Source: Paracoccaceae bacterium
GTDB taxonomy: Bacteria > Pseudomonadota > Alphaproteobacteria > Rhodobacterales > Rhodobacteraceae
Direction of reading: 5' to 3'
Length of the DNA stretch: 64,000 nucleotides
Assembly: GCA_902602765.1 (NCBI GenBank)
Contig: CACKSH010000006.1
Location: 1-64,000, forward strand
Position numbers and translations under genes: made by a program. Shown in pieces: positions 39,420 through 50,117 of the stretch. The notes beneath the pieces are model-generated. The model ran no database searches. It had not been told where the DNA came from and worked only from the letters and a program-made list of their open reading frames with translations. Within the stretch, counting starts at the first letter, position 1. Every line of letters starts with the position of its first letter.

Positions 39420-39629
39420 GCACAAATGGTCCCATGATGATTAGGGATTAATAAAGGACGCTAAGATCCTAAAGTGAAAGTCAGGTTTCATACAGGCCCC
39501 AATTTCATCAAAATAGTTGGAGCGCCGACACAATTCCCCCCAGATGTTGCGCTTCGGTGTAGCCTGAAGTAGTCGGGCACGAATTCGACGGATTGGGCAG
39601 TGGCAGTAGCCCGGTCCGTCTTTTCGTTT
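39420..39629 (+). ncRNA. UpsM-like sRNA / dcw 5' leader RNA
   Basis: about 200 nt, more GC-rich and structured than the AT-rich DNA upstream of it, directly before mraZ, ending in an intrinsic terminator; 5' end estimated. Confidence 0.6.
39587..39629 (+). terminator. intrinsic terminator upstream of mraZ
   Basis: GACGGATTGGGC-AGTGGCAGTA-GCCCGGTCCGTC 12-bp stem (two G-U) followed by TTTTCGTTT. Confidence 0.85.
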
Positions 39630-39659
39630 GTGGGCCAAAGAACGAGATTTGTTGGGTGA

Positions 39660-40175
39660 TTGAAGTTGGTACGTAGATTTCGAGGTGAAGGACTTAATAA
39701 AGTTGATAGTAAGGGTAGGGTTTCTATTCCTGCTCTGTTTAGGCGTGTGATTGAAGTGTGTGACCCCGCATGGACTGATGGACTTCAGCCGGAGCTTGTC
39801 ATTGTTTATGGAGACAGCAGAAAAAACTTTCTTGAGTGCTACACGATTGACGCAATTGACGAAGTGGATCAGAAAATTAGTGATCTGCCCAGGGGATCCA
39901 ATCAACGAAAAATGCTAGAGAGACTATTTCATGGTCAAAGTTTTCCAACATCAGTTGATGATACAGGAAGATTAGTCATTCCTCATAAATTAAGGGAAAA
40001 AATAGGAATAAAGGCAGAAGCATACTTTATTGCGTCCGGTGATACATTTCAAATATGGAACCCAGAAACTTTTCAAGAGGATCAGGACAAGGCAAATGCT
40101 TGGCTGCAGTCGTTGCCGGAAGATTTTGATCCTTTGATTTATTTGGACGCCTCTGACCGTCAAATAGATGAGTGA
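39660..40175 (+). CDS. mraZ: MraZ transcriptional regulator
   Basis: VRRFRGEGLNKVDSKGRVSIPALFRR, DDTGRLVIPHKLREKIGI; TTG start (39660 or 39666). Confidence 0.93.
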   Translation: MKLVRRFRGEGLNKVDSKGRVSIPALFRRVIEVCDPAWTDGLQPELVIVYGDSRKNFLECYTIDAIDEVDQKISDLPRGSNQRKMLERLFHGQSFPTSVDDTGRLVIPHKLREKIGIKAEAYFIASGDTFQIWNPETFQEDQDKANAWLQSLPEDFDPLIYLDASDRQIDE

Positions 40176-41169
40176 TATGCAGTTATCTATTTCTGACTTA
40201 GCACATACTCCTGTTTTAATTGAGCCTATTATAAATTTGATTTCTCCCGTCTCAGGATCTTGGTTAGATGGAACTTTTGGTGCGGGTGGTTACACGCGAG
40301 CATTACTTGAGGCAGGGGCTGATAACGTTATTTCGATCGACAGAGATCCCCATGTTTTTGATTTAGCAAAGGAATGGGTCGGCAATTACGCAAATAGAAT
40401 TCAATTGCACAATGATAAGTTTTCTAATTTAGGTAAGTATGGATCAAGTTTTGACGGTATAGTGCTTGATTTGGGCCTTTCGTCAATGCAAATTGATGAG
40501 CCCAGTCGTGGCTTCTCATTTATAAAAGACGGTCCCCTTGATATGCGAATGTCTGGGAGTGGTCCCAGTGCTGCAGACCTAGTTAATAATTTAGCCCGGT
40601 CTGAAATCGCTAACATTCTCTACTTTTTTGGTGAGGAAAGATCAAGCCGCCGCATTGCAAATGCCATCGTCAAAAGACGAACTGAGAAACCTTTCACGTC
40701 TACTTTGGATCTGTCTAATGTAATTGAGAATTGTTTGCCGAGGAAAAAGCCAGGAACAAGTCATCCTGCAACGCGATCATTTCAGGCATTAAGAATAGCA
40801 ACTAATGATGAATTTACTGAGCTTTATAAAGCGTTATTCGCTGCAGAGAAAGCGCTTCGTTGTGGAGGCATACTGGCGATAGTTACATTTCACTCACTCG
40901 AGGATCGGATCGTAAAACGTTTTTTACAACTTCGAAGTGGCTCCGCAGGAAATTCCAACCGATATGCGCCTGAATTAAAAAGTGAAGAAAAACATTTTGA
41001 AATATTGAATAGAAAGGCAATTGTTGCTCCAGACCCAGAACTTTTACAAAACCCTAGGTCGAGATCAGCAAAGCTGAGAATAGCAAAAAGATTGAGCTCT
41101 GAGCCAGGTCCAAATCTTTTGCCAAGCCAGCTTGGCGTTCCGTTGCTCGAAGGAAAGTATAATGCGTAA
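40168..41169 (+). CDS. rsmH: 16S rRNA m4C1402 methyltransferase
   Basis: HTPVLIEP, DGTFGAGGYTRALL, LDLGLSSMQIDEPSRGFSF. Confidence 0.96.
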   Translation: MSDMQLSISDLAHTPVLIEPIINLISPVSGSWLDGTFGAGGYTRALLEAGADNVISIDRDPHVFDLAKEWVGNYANRIQLHNDKFSNLGKYGSSFDGIVLDLGLSSMQIDEPSRGFSFIKDGPLDMRMSGSGPSAADLVNNLARSEIANILYFFGEERSSRRIANAIVKRRTEKPFTSTLDLSNVIENCLPRKKPGTSHPATRSFQALRIATNDEFTELYKALFAAEKALRCGGILAIVTFHSLEDRIVKRFLQLRSGSAGNSNRYAPELKSEEKHFEILNRKAIVAPDPELLQNPRSRSAKLRIAKRLSSEPGPNLLPSQLGVPLLEGKYNA

Positions 41170-41521
41170 TTTGTTTTACATCATCACATTCGGTTTAATT
41201 ATCACTCTCGCATATTGGGCTTATCAAGAAAATGTAAAAACCCAGATGGCTATGAAGAAATCTGAAGAGTTACAGGCGGAAATTGGAAAAGCTAGAGCAA
41301 AATTGGCCGTATTAAAAGCGGAATGGGCATATTTAAATCGACCCGAGCGTCTTATTCATTTGACAAACCTTGGTTTTGATCAATTAAAATTGGGCCCAAT
41401 TAGAGCGGCAAATTTTGGAGAGGTTAACCGCTTAAATCAGAGAACAAGTAATATTAAGTGGAGCTCCACTTTAAATCCAAAGATTTCTCAATCTGAGGTC
41501 AAGTTATATGACAATGAGTAA
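41162..41521 (+). CDS. ftsL: cell division protein FtsL
   Basis: short N-terminal TM plus coiled coil, LNRPERLIHLTNLGFDQL; position in dcw cluster. Confidence 0.85.
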   Translation: MRNLFYIITFGLIITLAYWAYQENVKTQMAMKKSEELQAEIGKARAKLAVLKAEWAYLNRPERLIHLTNLGFDQLKLGPIRAANFGEVNRLNQRTSNIKWSSTLNPKISQSEVKLYDNE

Positions 41522-43310
41522 GTCTAGTGCCAGGGTACCTTTGAGGCCACTCGGTAGAGTGCTTGCAGCAAGAGAAAGAGGCGAGAACACCGACGCAATT
41601 GAGCAAGAAAACACTAGACAGCGCAACCAGGAGATTAGTAGCCGTGAATATGTGAAAGCAAAAGGCCGATTGGTGGTTCTTGCTGCAGTTTTTTTCTGTC
41701 TATATGGCGTTTTGGTAGTTCGGATGGGGCATTTGGCGGCCTCAGATCCATACGAGATGCAGGTTCAGCCATTAGGCTCATCGATCGTTGCTCAAAGAGC
41801 AAATATCGTTGATAGGCGGGGACGGATCCTGGCAACAAATCTGGATACCCATTCGCTTTATGTTGAAACTGCTCACTTAACCGATCCAAGAAAAGCAGCA
41901 GATGGGCTTGCGCAAATTTTCCCAGATTTAAATGCGGAAAAACTTTACAAAGATTTTACCAGTAAAAGGAAGTTCCTCTGGATTAAAAAACGTATTAGTC
42001 CAGAGGCTTATCAAGCTGTTCACGATCTAGGAGATCCTGGACTACGTTTCGGTCCAAGAGAGATGCGGCTTTATCCAAATGGAAGATTGGCAGCACATGT
42101 CCTTGGAGGTGCTAGCTATGGTCGAGAAGGGGTACATTCTGCTGAAGTAATCGGAGTTGCCGGTGTAGAAAAAACATTTGATGAAAGGTTGAGGAGCCCG
42201 TCATCATCAGCAGACCCTCTTAAACTTTCTATCGACCTAACCATACAGGCCGCTGTGGAGAATGTGCTGGCTAGTGGGATGTCGCTTCTTGACGCCAAAG
42301 GGGCGGCTGCTGTTTTAATGGATGTTAATAATGGGGAAATAATTTCACTTTCATCGCTTCCTGACTTTGATCCTAATCATAGGCCTAAATTACCTACAAG
42401 TGGTGATCCAGCAAATAGTCCATTATTTAATAGAGCAATTCAAGGCGTATATGAATTGGGCTCAACATTTAAAATTTTTGCTATAGCGCAGGCACTTGAG
42501 CTTAATCTTGTTTCTCCTGAAACTATTATTAATGTTAGTGGTCCATTAAGTTGGGGAAAATTTAAAATACGAGATTATCGCAATTATGGTTCCGAACTGC
42601 CCGTTAAAAAAGTAATCTCAAAATCTTCGAATATCGGAACAGCCCGAATTGCACGGGAAATAGGATCAGCTAATCAGCAAAAGTTTCTAAAATCATTGGG
42701 TTTTTTTGAAACAGTTCCATTAGAAATGGTGGAGGCGTCTGGAGGTAAGCCATTGCTCCCCAAAAAGTGGTCTGAATTATCAACAATGACGATTTCATAT
42801 GGGCACGGCTTGTCAGCTACCCCTCTCCATTTAGCGGCTGCGTATGCCTCAATAGGAAATGGTGGGTACAAGGTGACGCCCACACTGCAAATCCAGGAAA
42901 ATTATAAATATGGCGATAGGGTCATTTCCGAAGTGGTGTCTAAGCAGGCTCTTTCTATGCTACGAAGTGTAGTTACGGATGGTACTGCCACCATCGCGGA
43001 GGTGCCAGGTTACCCAGTGGCTGGTAAAACTGGTACTGCTGATAAGCCTAGCCCCACCGGTAGATACTATGATGACAAAGTCATAACAAATTTTGCTGCA
43101 CTTTTTCCGGCAGGCAATCCAAAATACGTTTTGGTTGTAACAATGGATGAGCCTGAAGATAGAACTGGAGAAGAGCCTAGGCGTACTGCTGGGTGGACAG
43201 CCGTACCCGTAGCCGCAGAAATAATTACTAGAATAGCGCCATTATTAGGCTTAAGGCCGGAGAATAACAACGACTCCTTGTTCAAAGTTTTGCCTGCAAG
43301 GATGAACTAA
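41508..43310 (+). CDS. ftsI: peptidoglycan transpeptidase FtsI (PBP3)
   Basis: STFKIF (SxxK), SSN, KTGTADKP (KTG) motifs. Confidence 0.96.
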   Translation: MTMSKSSARVPLRPLGRVLAARERGENTDAIEQENTRQRNQEISSREYVKAKGRLVVLAAVFFCLYGVLVVRMGHLAASDPYEMQVQPLGSSIVAQRANIVDRRGRILATNLDTHSLYVETAHLTDPRKAADGLAQIFPDLNAEKLYKDFTSKRKFLWIKKRISPEAYQAVHDLGDPGLRFGPREMRLYPNGRLAAHVLGGASYGREGVHSAEVIGVAGVEKTFDERLRSPSSSADPLKLSIDLTIQAAVENVLASGMSLLDAKGAAAVLMDVNNGEIISLSSLPDFDPNHRPKLPTSGDPANSPLFNRAIQGVYELGSTFKIFAIAQALELNLVSPETIINVSGPLSWGKFKIRDYRNYGSELPVKKVISKSSNIGTARIAREIGSANQQKFLKSLGFFETVPLEMVEASGGKPLLPKKWSELSTMTISYGHGLSATPLHLAAAYASIGNGGYKVTPTLQIQENYKYGDRVISEVVSKQALSMLRSVVTDGTATIAEVPGYPVAGKTGTADKPSPTGRYYDDKVITNFAALFPAGNPKYVLVVTMDEPEDRTGEEPRRTAGWTAVPVAAEIITRIAPLLGLRPENNNDSLFKVLPARMN

Positions 43311-43349
43311 GGTATCCTTATAATAATCGATTTAAAAAAAACCGTTTAT

Positions 43350-44837
43350 ATGAATTTACAAAAAAAAACATTGTCTGAGTTAGGTCTTACTATTCAAAGT
43401 GGTGAAAACCTATCTGTAACTGGTATTACTCAAGATAGTAGGACAGTGCAGGCTGGTTTCCTATTTGCAGCGCTACCTGGTGTAAATTCGCATGGTATAA
43501 GCTTTGCGCCCTCAGCAATTCAAGCTGGTGCTGTTGCCATTCTTACTGACAAGATGGGTTATTCAAAATACTTGAATAATTCAAAGTCGAAAGATGTTGT
43601 TGTTGTTGTTGTTGAAAAGCCAAGAGAAACCTTAGCCCGCTGTGCTGCGCTTTGGTTTAATCAACAGCCTGCTAAGATAGTGGCAGTTACCGGCACCAAT
43701 GGTAAGACATCTGTAGCAAGCTTTTGTCAGCAAATTTGGAGTAATTTAGAAATTGAGGCTGTTAGTATAGGAACCACCGGAGTTCATGGATCATGGACAC
43801 AGCCACTAAAGCATACAACGCCTAACGCTTTGGAAATGCATGAATTGCTCTCTACTCTTAAGGCGAATGGAATAGATCATGTTGCACTAGAAGCTTCAAG
43901 CCATGGTCTGCATCAAAGTCGTTTAGACGGCGTTCAGTTTTCGGGGGCAGGATTCACTAATTTTTCTCAAGATCATTTGGATTATCATAAATCTCTTGAG
44001 AAGTATTTTGATTCTAAAGCATTATTATTTAGGCAACTTCTTCCAATTGATAAGACTGCCGTAATTAATGTTGATAATGACAGAATAAAGGTACTTGCGG
44101 AGGAAATTAAAGCACTAGGTCACTCAGTTATCACTTTGGGAGCATCCAAACACTCAAATATTGTATTAAAAAAGCAAAGTTTTGATAGTTCGGGTCAGGA
44201 AGTTCTCTTTGAATACGATGGTAAGATTTATCAAAAAAGATTAAATTTAATTGGTGGTTTTCAAGCTCAAAATGTTCTAATGGCCGCTGCGTTGGTTATT
44301 TCTCTTGGCTCGGAGCCCCAAGACGTTTTCAGTATCCTTCATAATTTAACCACCGTTAAAGGTCGAATGGAACTTGCTGCCTCAAGAGCAAATGGAGCGA
44401 ATGTTTTTGTTGATTACGCGCATACTCCTGATGCAATAGAGACCGCAATAAAATCACTCCGACCTCACGTATTTGGAAGAATAATTGCGGTAATTGGGGC
44501 AGGTGGAGATCGTGATCAATCTAAAAGGCCTCTCATGGGCCTTGCAGCCTTTCAAAACGCTGATGTAGTAATAGTTACGGATGATAATCCTAGAAGTGAG
44601 GATCCATCAAAAATCCGGCAAATGGTCCTTCAGGGAATTGATCGTGATGCAGTTCATGAATTTGGGGATAGGGCGGAAGCAATTCTAAGAGCGGTTGATA
44701 TGCTCGATCCGGGCGATGCTTTGCTCATATGTGGAAAAGGACATGAAACTGGACAGGTCATTGGTGATGATATTCTTCCGTTTGATGACGTCGAGCAAGC
44801 ATCTATATCGGTTGAAGCCTTGGATGGAGTATTTTGA
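43350..44837 (+). CDS. murE: UDP-MurNAc-tripeptide synthetase MurE
   Basis: VTGTNGKTSVASF, DDNPRSEDP. Confidence 0.96.
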   Translation: MNLQKKTLSELGLTIQSGENLSVTGITQDSRTVQAGFLFAALPGVNSHGISFAPSAIQAGAVAILTDKMGYSKYLNNSKSKDVVVVVVEKPRETLARCAALWFNQQPAKIVAVTGTNGKTSVASFCQQIWSNLEIEAVSIGTTGVHGSWTQPLKHTTPNALEMHELLSTLKANGIDHVALEASSHGLHQSRLDGVQFSGAGFTNFSQDHLDYHKSLEKYFDSKALLFRQLLPIDKTAVINVDNDRIKVLAEEIKALGHSVITLGASKHSNIVLKKQSFDSSGQEVLFEYDGKIYQKRLNLIGGFQAQNVLMAAALVISLGSEPQDVFSILHNLTTVKGRMELAASRANGANVFVDYAHTPDAIETAIKSLRPHVFGRIIAVIGAGGDRDQSKRPLMGLAAFQNADVVIVTDDNPRSEDPSKIRQMVLQGIDRDAVHEFGDRAEAILRAVDMLDPGDALLICGKGHETGQVIGDDILPFDDVEQASISVEALDGVF

Positions 44838-46222
44838 TGCTTTGGTCTCAAACTGACTTAGTCGAAGCAACAGCAGGCGATTTATTAGGTGACTGGGGTA
44901 ATGATGGTATTACAGGCGTTTCCATTGATAGTAGAACGATTAAGGCTAATGAATTATTTGTTGCGATAAAGGGAAAGCGCGATGGGCACAATTTTATTAA
45001 TGATGCTCTAAAATTGGGTGCTAAAGCGGCTCTGGTTGATCATGTTCCTGTGGAAATCTCTTCGAACACTCCTCTGGTTTTGGTTTCTTGTGTTCAGGAA
45101 GCGCTTGAAAATCTGGCTAAATATAGAAGAAAGAGAAGCCAAGCGAAACTGGTTGCCATAACTGGATCAGTTGGGAAAACTTCCTCTAAAAATATGCTCA
45201 AAACTATTTTAGAGCTTCAGGGAAAAACGCACGCGGCACCTGCCAGTTTTAATAATCATCTTGGTGTCCCTCTAACACTAGCTAATTTGCCAATGGATGC
45301 AACTTACGCCGTAGTGGAAATTGGGATGAATAAACCTGGCGAAATCGAACCATTGGCAAAAATGACTTCAGCCGACGTAGTATTTATTACCGCAATTGCC
45401 GAAGCTCATTTGGTCGCGTTTGGAGACATAGCTGGAATTGCCAATGAGAAAGCTCAGATTGTTAAGGGTCTAAAGCGTGATGGCATTGCAGTATTAAATG
45501 CTGGCACGCCTTGTTACGAAATATTAAAAAAACAAACTATTGAAAATGGAAACCAACTTGTTTCATTTAGTGGTATCAAAAGTGATATTAAAGCTAAAAA
45601 AATTCAAAATTTAAATGGTAAAATAAAAGTTCAATACGAATTTAAGGAAAAAGAATTTGAATTTATTTTAAGTTCGGCTGGTTCTCATTTTGCAGAAAAT
45701 TCTTTGGGTGTTTTACTCTGTGTTGATTGTCTTGGAGGTGATATTGAAAAGGCATCCAGGGATCTAGAGAAATGGAAACCATCGGATGGAAGGGGCTCTA
45801 TCGAGAAAATCTTCTTACCATTAGGTGATATTTTATTGATAGATGATTCCTTCAATGCAAACCCATCTTCTATGAAAGCTGCATTGAGACTTTTAAGCCA
45901 AAAAAATATTTATGGTAACCGCAGGGTAGCTGTTTTGGGTGACATGTTAGAGCTAGGAATGAAAGAAGTTATGCTTCACGAAGAAATTAGTTCTTGGCCA
46001 GAACTAGCTAATATCGATATTATACACACAGTAGGACCTTTGATGCACAATTTACACGGCCAACTTCCCATAAATAAAAAGGGCTGTCATTATCGGAATA
46101 AAATTGAAATAATTTCTGACTTGGAAAATATTCTTCGAAAGGGTGATATAGTTCTAGTTAAATCGTCAAAGAGTGTTGGATTGTCTTCGTTAGTTGATGC
46201 AATACGAGATATGAAAAGATAA
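44834..46222 (+). CDS. murF: UDP-MurNAc-tripeptide D-Ala-D-Ala ligase MurF
   Basis: ITGSVGKTSSKNML, SFNNHLGVPLTL, DDSFNANPSSM. Confidence 0.96.
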   Translation: MMLWSQTDLVEATAGDLLGDWGNDGITGVSIDSRTIKANELFVAIKGKRDGHNFINDALKLGAKAALVDHVPVEISSNTPLVLVSCVQEALENLAKYRRKRSQAKLVAITGSVGKTSSKNMLKTILELQGKTHAAPASFNNHLGVPLTLANLPMDATYAVVEIGMNKPGEIEPLAKMTSADVVFITAIAEAHLVAFGDIAGIANEKAQIVKGLKRDGIAVLNAGTPCYEILKKQTIENGNQLVSFSGIKSDIKAKKIQNLNGKIKVQYEFKEKEFEFILSSAGSHFAENSLGVLLCVDCLGGDIEKASRDLEKWKPSDGRGSIEKIFLPLGDILLIDDSFNANPSSMKAALRLLSQKNIYGNRRVAVLGDMLELGMKEVMLHEEISSWPELANIDIIHTVGPLMHNLHGQLPINKKGCHYRNKIEIISDLENILRKGDIVLVKSSKSVGLSSLVDAIRDMKR

Positions 46223-46254
46223 ACAAAGTCGTAGCTTATCAAAGGGGACTATAA

Positions 46255-47337
46255 ATGTTATTTTGGCTTACAGCGCTTTCAGATGGAGGAGACTTCTTTA
46301 ATCTTTTCCGGTACATTACCTTTCGGGCAGGTGGAGCTTTCTTTACGGCTTTGATCTTTGGCTTTGTTTTTGGCCGACCACTAATTAATGTGCTGCGGCG
46401 TAAACAGGGAAAAGGACAACCCATCCGTGACGATGGTCCTGAGGCGCATGCGGCAAAGTCAGGAACTCCCACAATGGGAGGGTTGCTTATTTTGTCATCA
46501 TTGGTTTTTTCAACAGTTATGTGGGCAAGGCTCGATAATAATTACGTTATTATAGTTCTATTTGTAACAATATGCTTTGGTGGTATTGGGTTTATTGATG
46601 ACTACCTTAAGGTAAGCCGTCAAAACCCAAAGGGTGTTTCGAGCAAAGTGCGGCTATTATCTGGTTTTTTGGTGGCAGCGATAGCTGCCTATTTTATTTC
46701 TATTACCCACCCAGAAGCATTACAAAATCGGCTAGCACTACCAATTTTTAAAAATTTGTTAGTTGATCTTGGATTTTTATTCGTTCCATTTGCGATAATT
46801 GTCATTGTTGGCTCGGCGAATGCGGTAAATTTGACGGATGGCTTGGATGGGTTGGCTATTATGCCAGTAATGATCGCAGCCGGTGCTCTAGGGATTATTG
46901 CTTATGCTGTTGGGCGAGTGGACTTTACTGAATATTTGGATGTGCATTATGTAAATGGTACTGGGGAAATATTGATCCTTTGCTCTGGCATATTTGGTGC
47001 CGGATTAGGTTTTCTTTGGTATAATGCGCCGCCAGCTGCTGTTTTTATGGGTGATACGGGCGCTTTGGCCTTGGGGGGTGCCCTTGGTGCTGTTGCTGTC
47101 GTTACTAAACACGAAATCGTCTTGGCAATTGTGGGAGGGCTTTTCGTTGTCGAGGCTCTTTCAGTAATTATACAAGTGCTTTACTTCAAAATGACGGGAA
47201 AAAGAGTATTTTTGATGGCGCCAATCCATCATCACTTTGAGAAAAAGGGATGGGCAGAGCCTCAAATCGTAATCCGGTTTTGGATAATTTCACTTATTCT
47301 CGCTATGGTGGGTTTGGCAACTTTGAAAGTGAGGTGA
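46255..47337 (+). CDS. mraY: phospho-MurNAc-pentapeptide transferase MraY
   Basis: [39 protein letters not shown]. Confidence 0.97.
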   Translation: MLFWLTALSDGGDFFNLFRYITFRAGGAFFTALIFGFVFGRPLINVLRRKQGKGQPIRDDGPEAHAAKSGTPTMGGLLILSSLVFSTVMWARLDNNYVIIVLFVTICFGGIGFIDDYLKVSRQNPKGVSSKVRLLSGFLVAAIAAYFISITHPEALQNRLALPIFKNLLVDLGFLFVPFAIIVIVGSANAVNLTDGLDGLAIMPVMIAAGALGIIAYAVGRVDFTEYLDVHYVNGTGEILILCSGIFGAGLGFLWYNAPPAAVFMGDTGALALGGALGAVAVVTKHEIVLAIVGGLFVVEALSVIIQVLYFKMTGKRVFLMAPIHHHFEKKGWAEPQIVIRFWIISLILAMVGLATLKVR

Positions 47338-47404
47338 TGTGAGTATCTGGCATCTAGAAATTAGGCATTTGAGTTTATTCTATATATAGTCAAAGGGGTG
47401 ACCT

Positions 47405-48826
47405 GTGATAAAATTACAGGGATGTGTTGATCAAAATTACATGGTTTTAGGCCTTGGTAGGTCAGGGATGGCTTCTGCTGGTGCTTTAAGTGCTAGTGGT
47501 GCCAAGGTGATCTGCTGGGATGATGATGAGGAAAAAAGAAGTTTAGCATCATCAAAGGGTTTTCAAATTAAAAGTAGCAGTTCAGATTTTGATTGGCAAA
47601 GTATTGAGCGCCTAATCATAAGCCCTGGAATACCACATCATTTTCCTTTACCGCACCCAATTATTGCTGCTGCTATTGCTGCTGGCGTATTGGTTGATAA
47701 TGACGTGGGGCTGTTCTTTCAGTCTGTAGCAACTGAGAGTTGGAGCAATTTTTCGGTACGTCCAAAGATTGTTGCGGTAACGGGATCTAATGGAAAGTCC
47801 ACAACAGCATCATTGTTATATTATATTTTTTCAACGCTGGGATATAAATCGCAGCTCGCAGGTAATATTGGACGCGCTGTTTTGGATATAAACCCACCAG
47901 ACAATAATGAGATAATTATACTAGAACTATCTTCCTACCAAATTGAAGTCGCACGAACTTTATCACCAGACATTGCTATTTTCACAAACTTTAGTGCTGA
48001 TCATCTTGAGCGTCATGGAGGGCTTGGAGGCTACCTGGCTGCTAAACGTCGTTTGTTTGCTGAGGGATGTCCAGATTACTCTATAATTGGGGTAGACGAA
48101 ATAGCAGGGCTTAATTTAGCTCAACAACTTGCTGTTAGTGCGGGAGATGAAAGTGTAATTAGAGTTGCAAATAAAAAATCAATCAGACAATTTGGTTGGT
48201 CCGTTTCTTGTGAAAACGGCCAGTTGTTGGAGTATCGAATAGGGAGGCAAACAAATTCGATTGATCTGACGGAATATGATAATTTTGTTGGTCGGCATAG
48301 CTACCAAAATGCAGCTAGCGCCTATGCAGCATGTAGGGTGCTTGGTCTTTCGCCTCGTAAAGTTGCCGAGGCAATGAAAGGATTTAATGGGCTCGCGCAT
48401 CGATCCCAGAAAATTGCTATTTTTAACGGCATTACTTTCGTAAACGATAGCAAGGCCACAAACGTTGAGAGCGCCATGATGTCTTTGGATGCCTACAAAA
48501 ATATTCGTTGGATTTGTGGTGGTCAGCAAAAAGATGGTGGCCTGTCAAAATTAAACTCAGTTACGCAGAGTGTTAAACGAGCATATATCGTCGGCCTAGA
48601 AGCTGAAGCTATATCAAAACAATTAAATTGTAGTACTGTTATTTGTAAGGATATGAAAAAAGCGGTTGAACAGGCTACTAAAGACGCTTCTGCTGGTGAT
48701 GTTATTTTATTGGCCCCTGCAGCATCAAGTTTCGACCAGTACGATAATTTTGAGGATCGTGGGGACGATTTTATCTCACAGGTACAGAGAGTAATTGAGA
48801 TCTCGCAAAAAATTAACTCCACTTAA
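47405..48826 (+). CDS. murD: UDP-MurNAc-L-Ala D-Glu ligase MurD
   Basis: GLGRSGMASAGAL, VTGSNGKSTTASL, NDSKATN. Confidence 0.96.
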   Translation: MIKLQGCVDQNYMVLGLGRSGMASAGALSASGAKVICWDDDEEKRSLASSKGFQIKSSSSDFDWQSIERLIISPGIPHHFPLPHPIIAAAIAAGVLVDNDVGLFFQSVATESWSNFSVRPKIVAVTGSNGKSTTASLLYYIFSTLGYKSQLAGNIGRAVLDINPPDNNEIIILELSSYQIEVARTLSPDIAIFTNFSADHLERHGGLGGYLAAKRRLFAEGCPDYSIIGVDEIAGLNLAQQLAVSAGDESVIRVANKKSIRQFGWSVSCENGQLLEYRIGRQTNSIDLTEYDNFVGRHSYQNAASAYAACRVLGLSPRKVAEAMKGFNGLAHRSQKIAIFNGITFVNDSKATNVESAMMSLDAYKNIRWICGGQQKDGGLSKLNSVTQSVKRAYIVGLEAEAISKQLNCSTVICKDMKKAVEQATKDASAGDVILLAPAASSFDQYDNFEDRGDDFISQVQRVIEISQKINST

Positions 48827-48953
48827 ATGTGGCAGTTTGGACATCCGCTCACCTACTTAAACCAACTAATACTAGTATTTTTTAAAAAAAAATTGTAAAC
48901 CATAGGCCACAGATCTCAGTAAATGGGACGACAGGCAGGGCTAGGCAGGAAAA

Positions 48954-50114
48954 ATGACAGAAATGGCGTATGGCTCAGTAGGGGCTGTGGATGGAGAAGC
49001 GGTTCTCTCAAAGTGGTGGCGAACATTAGATAAATCAGTTCTGACTGCCATATTCATTCTTTTCAGTATTGGGTTATTATTAGGTCTTGCATCCTCACCA
49101 CCTTTGGCGGAAAAAAATGGATTGTCGCCGTTTCATTACGTTAATCGGCAGGCTATATTTGGGTCAATTGCGCTTATTGTACTAGTAGCATTTTCTATGA
49201 TGTCATCGAAAGTAATCCGTAGGCTTGGTGTGATAGGATTTGTATTTTGTTTTGCTGCATTAATCTTGCTGCCTTTTTTTGGTACTGACTTTGGTAAAGG
49301 AGCTGTGCGGTGGTACGGCTTGGGGTTTGCATCAGTGCAACCTTCGGAGTTTATAAAACCGGGTTTTATAGTGACTGTTGCTTGGTTAATTTCCGCAAAT
49401 AGTCAAATTAATGGACCGCCAGGACGTCTTTGGTCATTTTTTTTAACAATGTCTGTCGTGGCTTTGTTAATTATCCAGCCTGATTTTGGGCAAGCATGCC
49501 TTATACTGTTTGGCTGGGGCGTTGTTTATTTTGTTGCAGGTGCATCATTTATACTGCTAGCTACATTAGCTTTAATGGTTTTGTTGGCGGGATCAATAGC
49601 ATACTCTTTTTCAGAGCATTTTGCGAAACGCATAGATGGTTTTCTTTCGCCTGATATTGACCCGCGTACACAGCTTGGGTACGCAACCAATGCAATACAA
49701 GAAGGTGGTTTTTTTGGAGTGGGTGTTGGCGAGGGACAGGTAAAATGGTCCTTACCAGATGCGCACACTGATTTTATAATTTCAGTTGCCGCTGAAGAGT
49801 ATGGATTGCTTTTAGTCGTATCAATTCTTTTGCTGTACACTTGGATAGTAATGATTTCATTAATAAGGCTCCTAAAGGAACGAGATGAATTCAACCGATT
49901 AGCTGGTTCAGGTTTGGTAGCCATGTTTGGAATACAGGCCATTATAAACGTTGGGGTGGCAGTTAGATTGCTTCCTGCTAAGGGTATGACTTTACCTTTT
50001 GTCAGCTACGGTGGCTCTTCTATAATTGCAATGGGTATTACGGTAGGAATGCTTCTCGCTTTAACACGAAATAGGCCCCAAAAAGACATTGGTGATATTT
50101 TTAATGGAAATTAA
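48954..50114 (+). CDS. ftsW: peptidoglycan glycosyltransferase FtsW
   Basis: SEDS family; QPSEFIKPGFIV, LPFVSYGGSSIIAMG. Confidence 0.95.
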   Translation: MTEMAYGSVGAVDGEAVLSKWWRTLDKSVLTAIFILFSIGLLLGLASSPPLAEKNGLSPFHYVNRQAIFGSIALIVLVAFSMMSSKVIRRLGVIGFVFCFAALILLPFFGTDFGKGAVRWYGLGFASVQPSEFIKPGFIVTVAWLISANSQINGPPGRLWSFFLTMSVVALLIIQPDFGQACLILFGWGVVYFVAGASFILLATLALMVLLAGSIAYSFSEHFAKRIDGFLSPDIDPRTQLGYATNAIQEGGFFGVGVGEGQVKWSLPDAHTDFIISVAAEEYGLLLVVSILLLYTWIVMISLIRLLKERDEFNRLAGSGLVAMFGIQAIINVGVAVRLLPAKGMTLPFVSYGGSSIIAMGITVGMLLALTRNRPQKDIGDIFNGN

Positions 50115-50117
50115 TTT

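Noticed and set aside
39441-39905. 154-aa minus-strand ORF over the dcw leader and mraZ
   Set aside because: Overlaps the structured leader RNA and mraZ on the opposite strand; no family signal.
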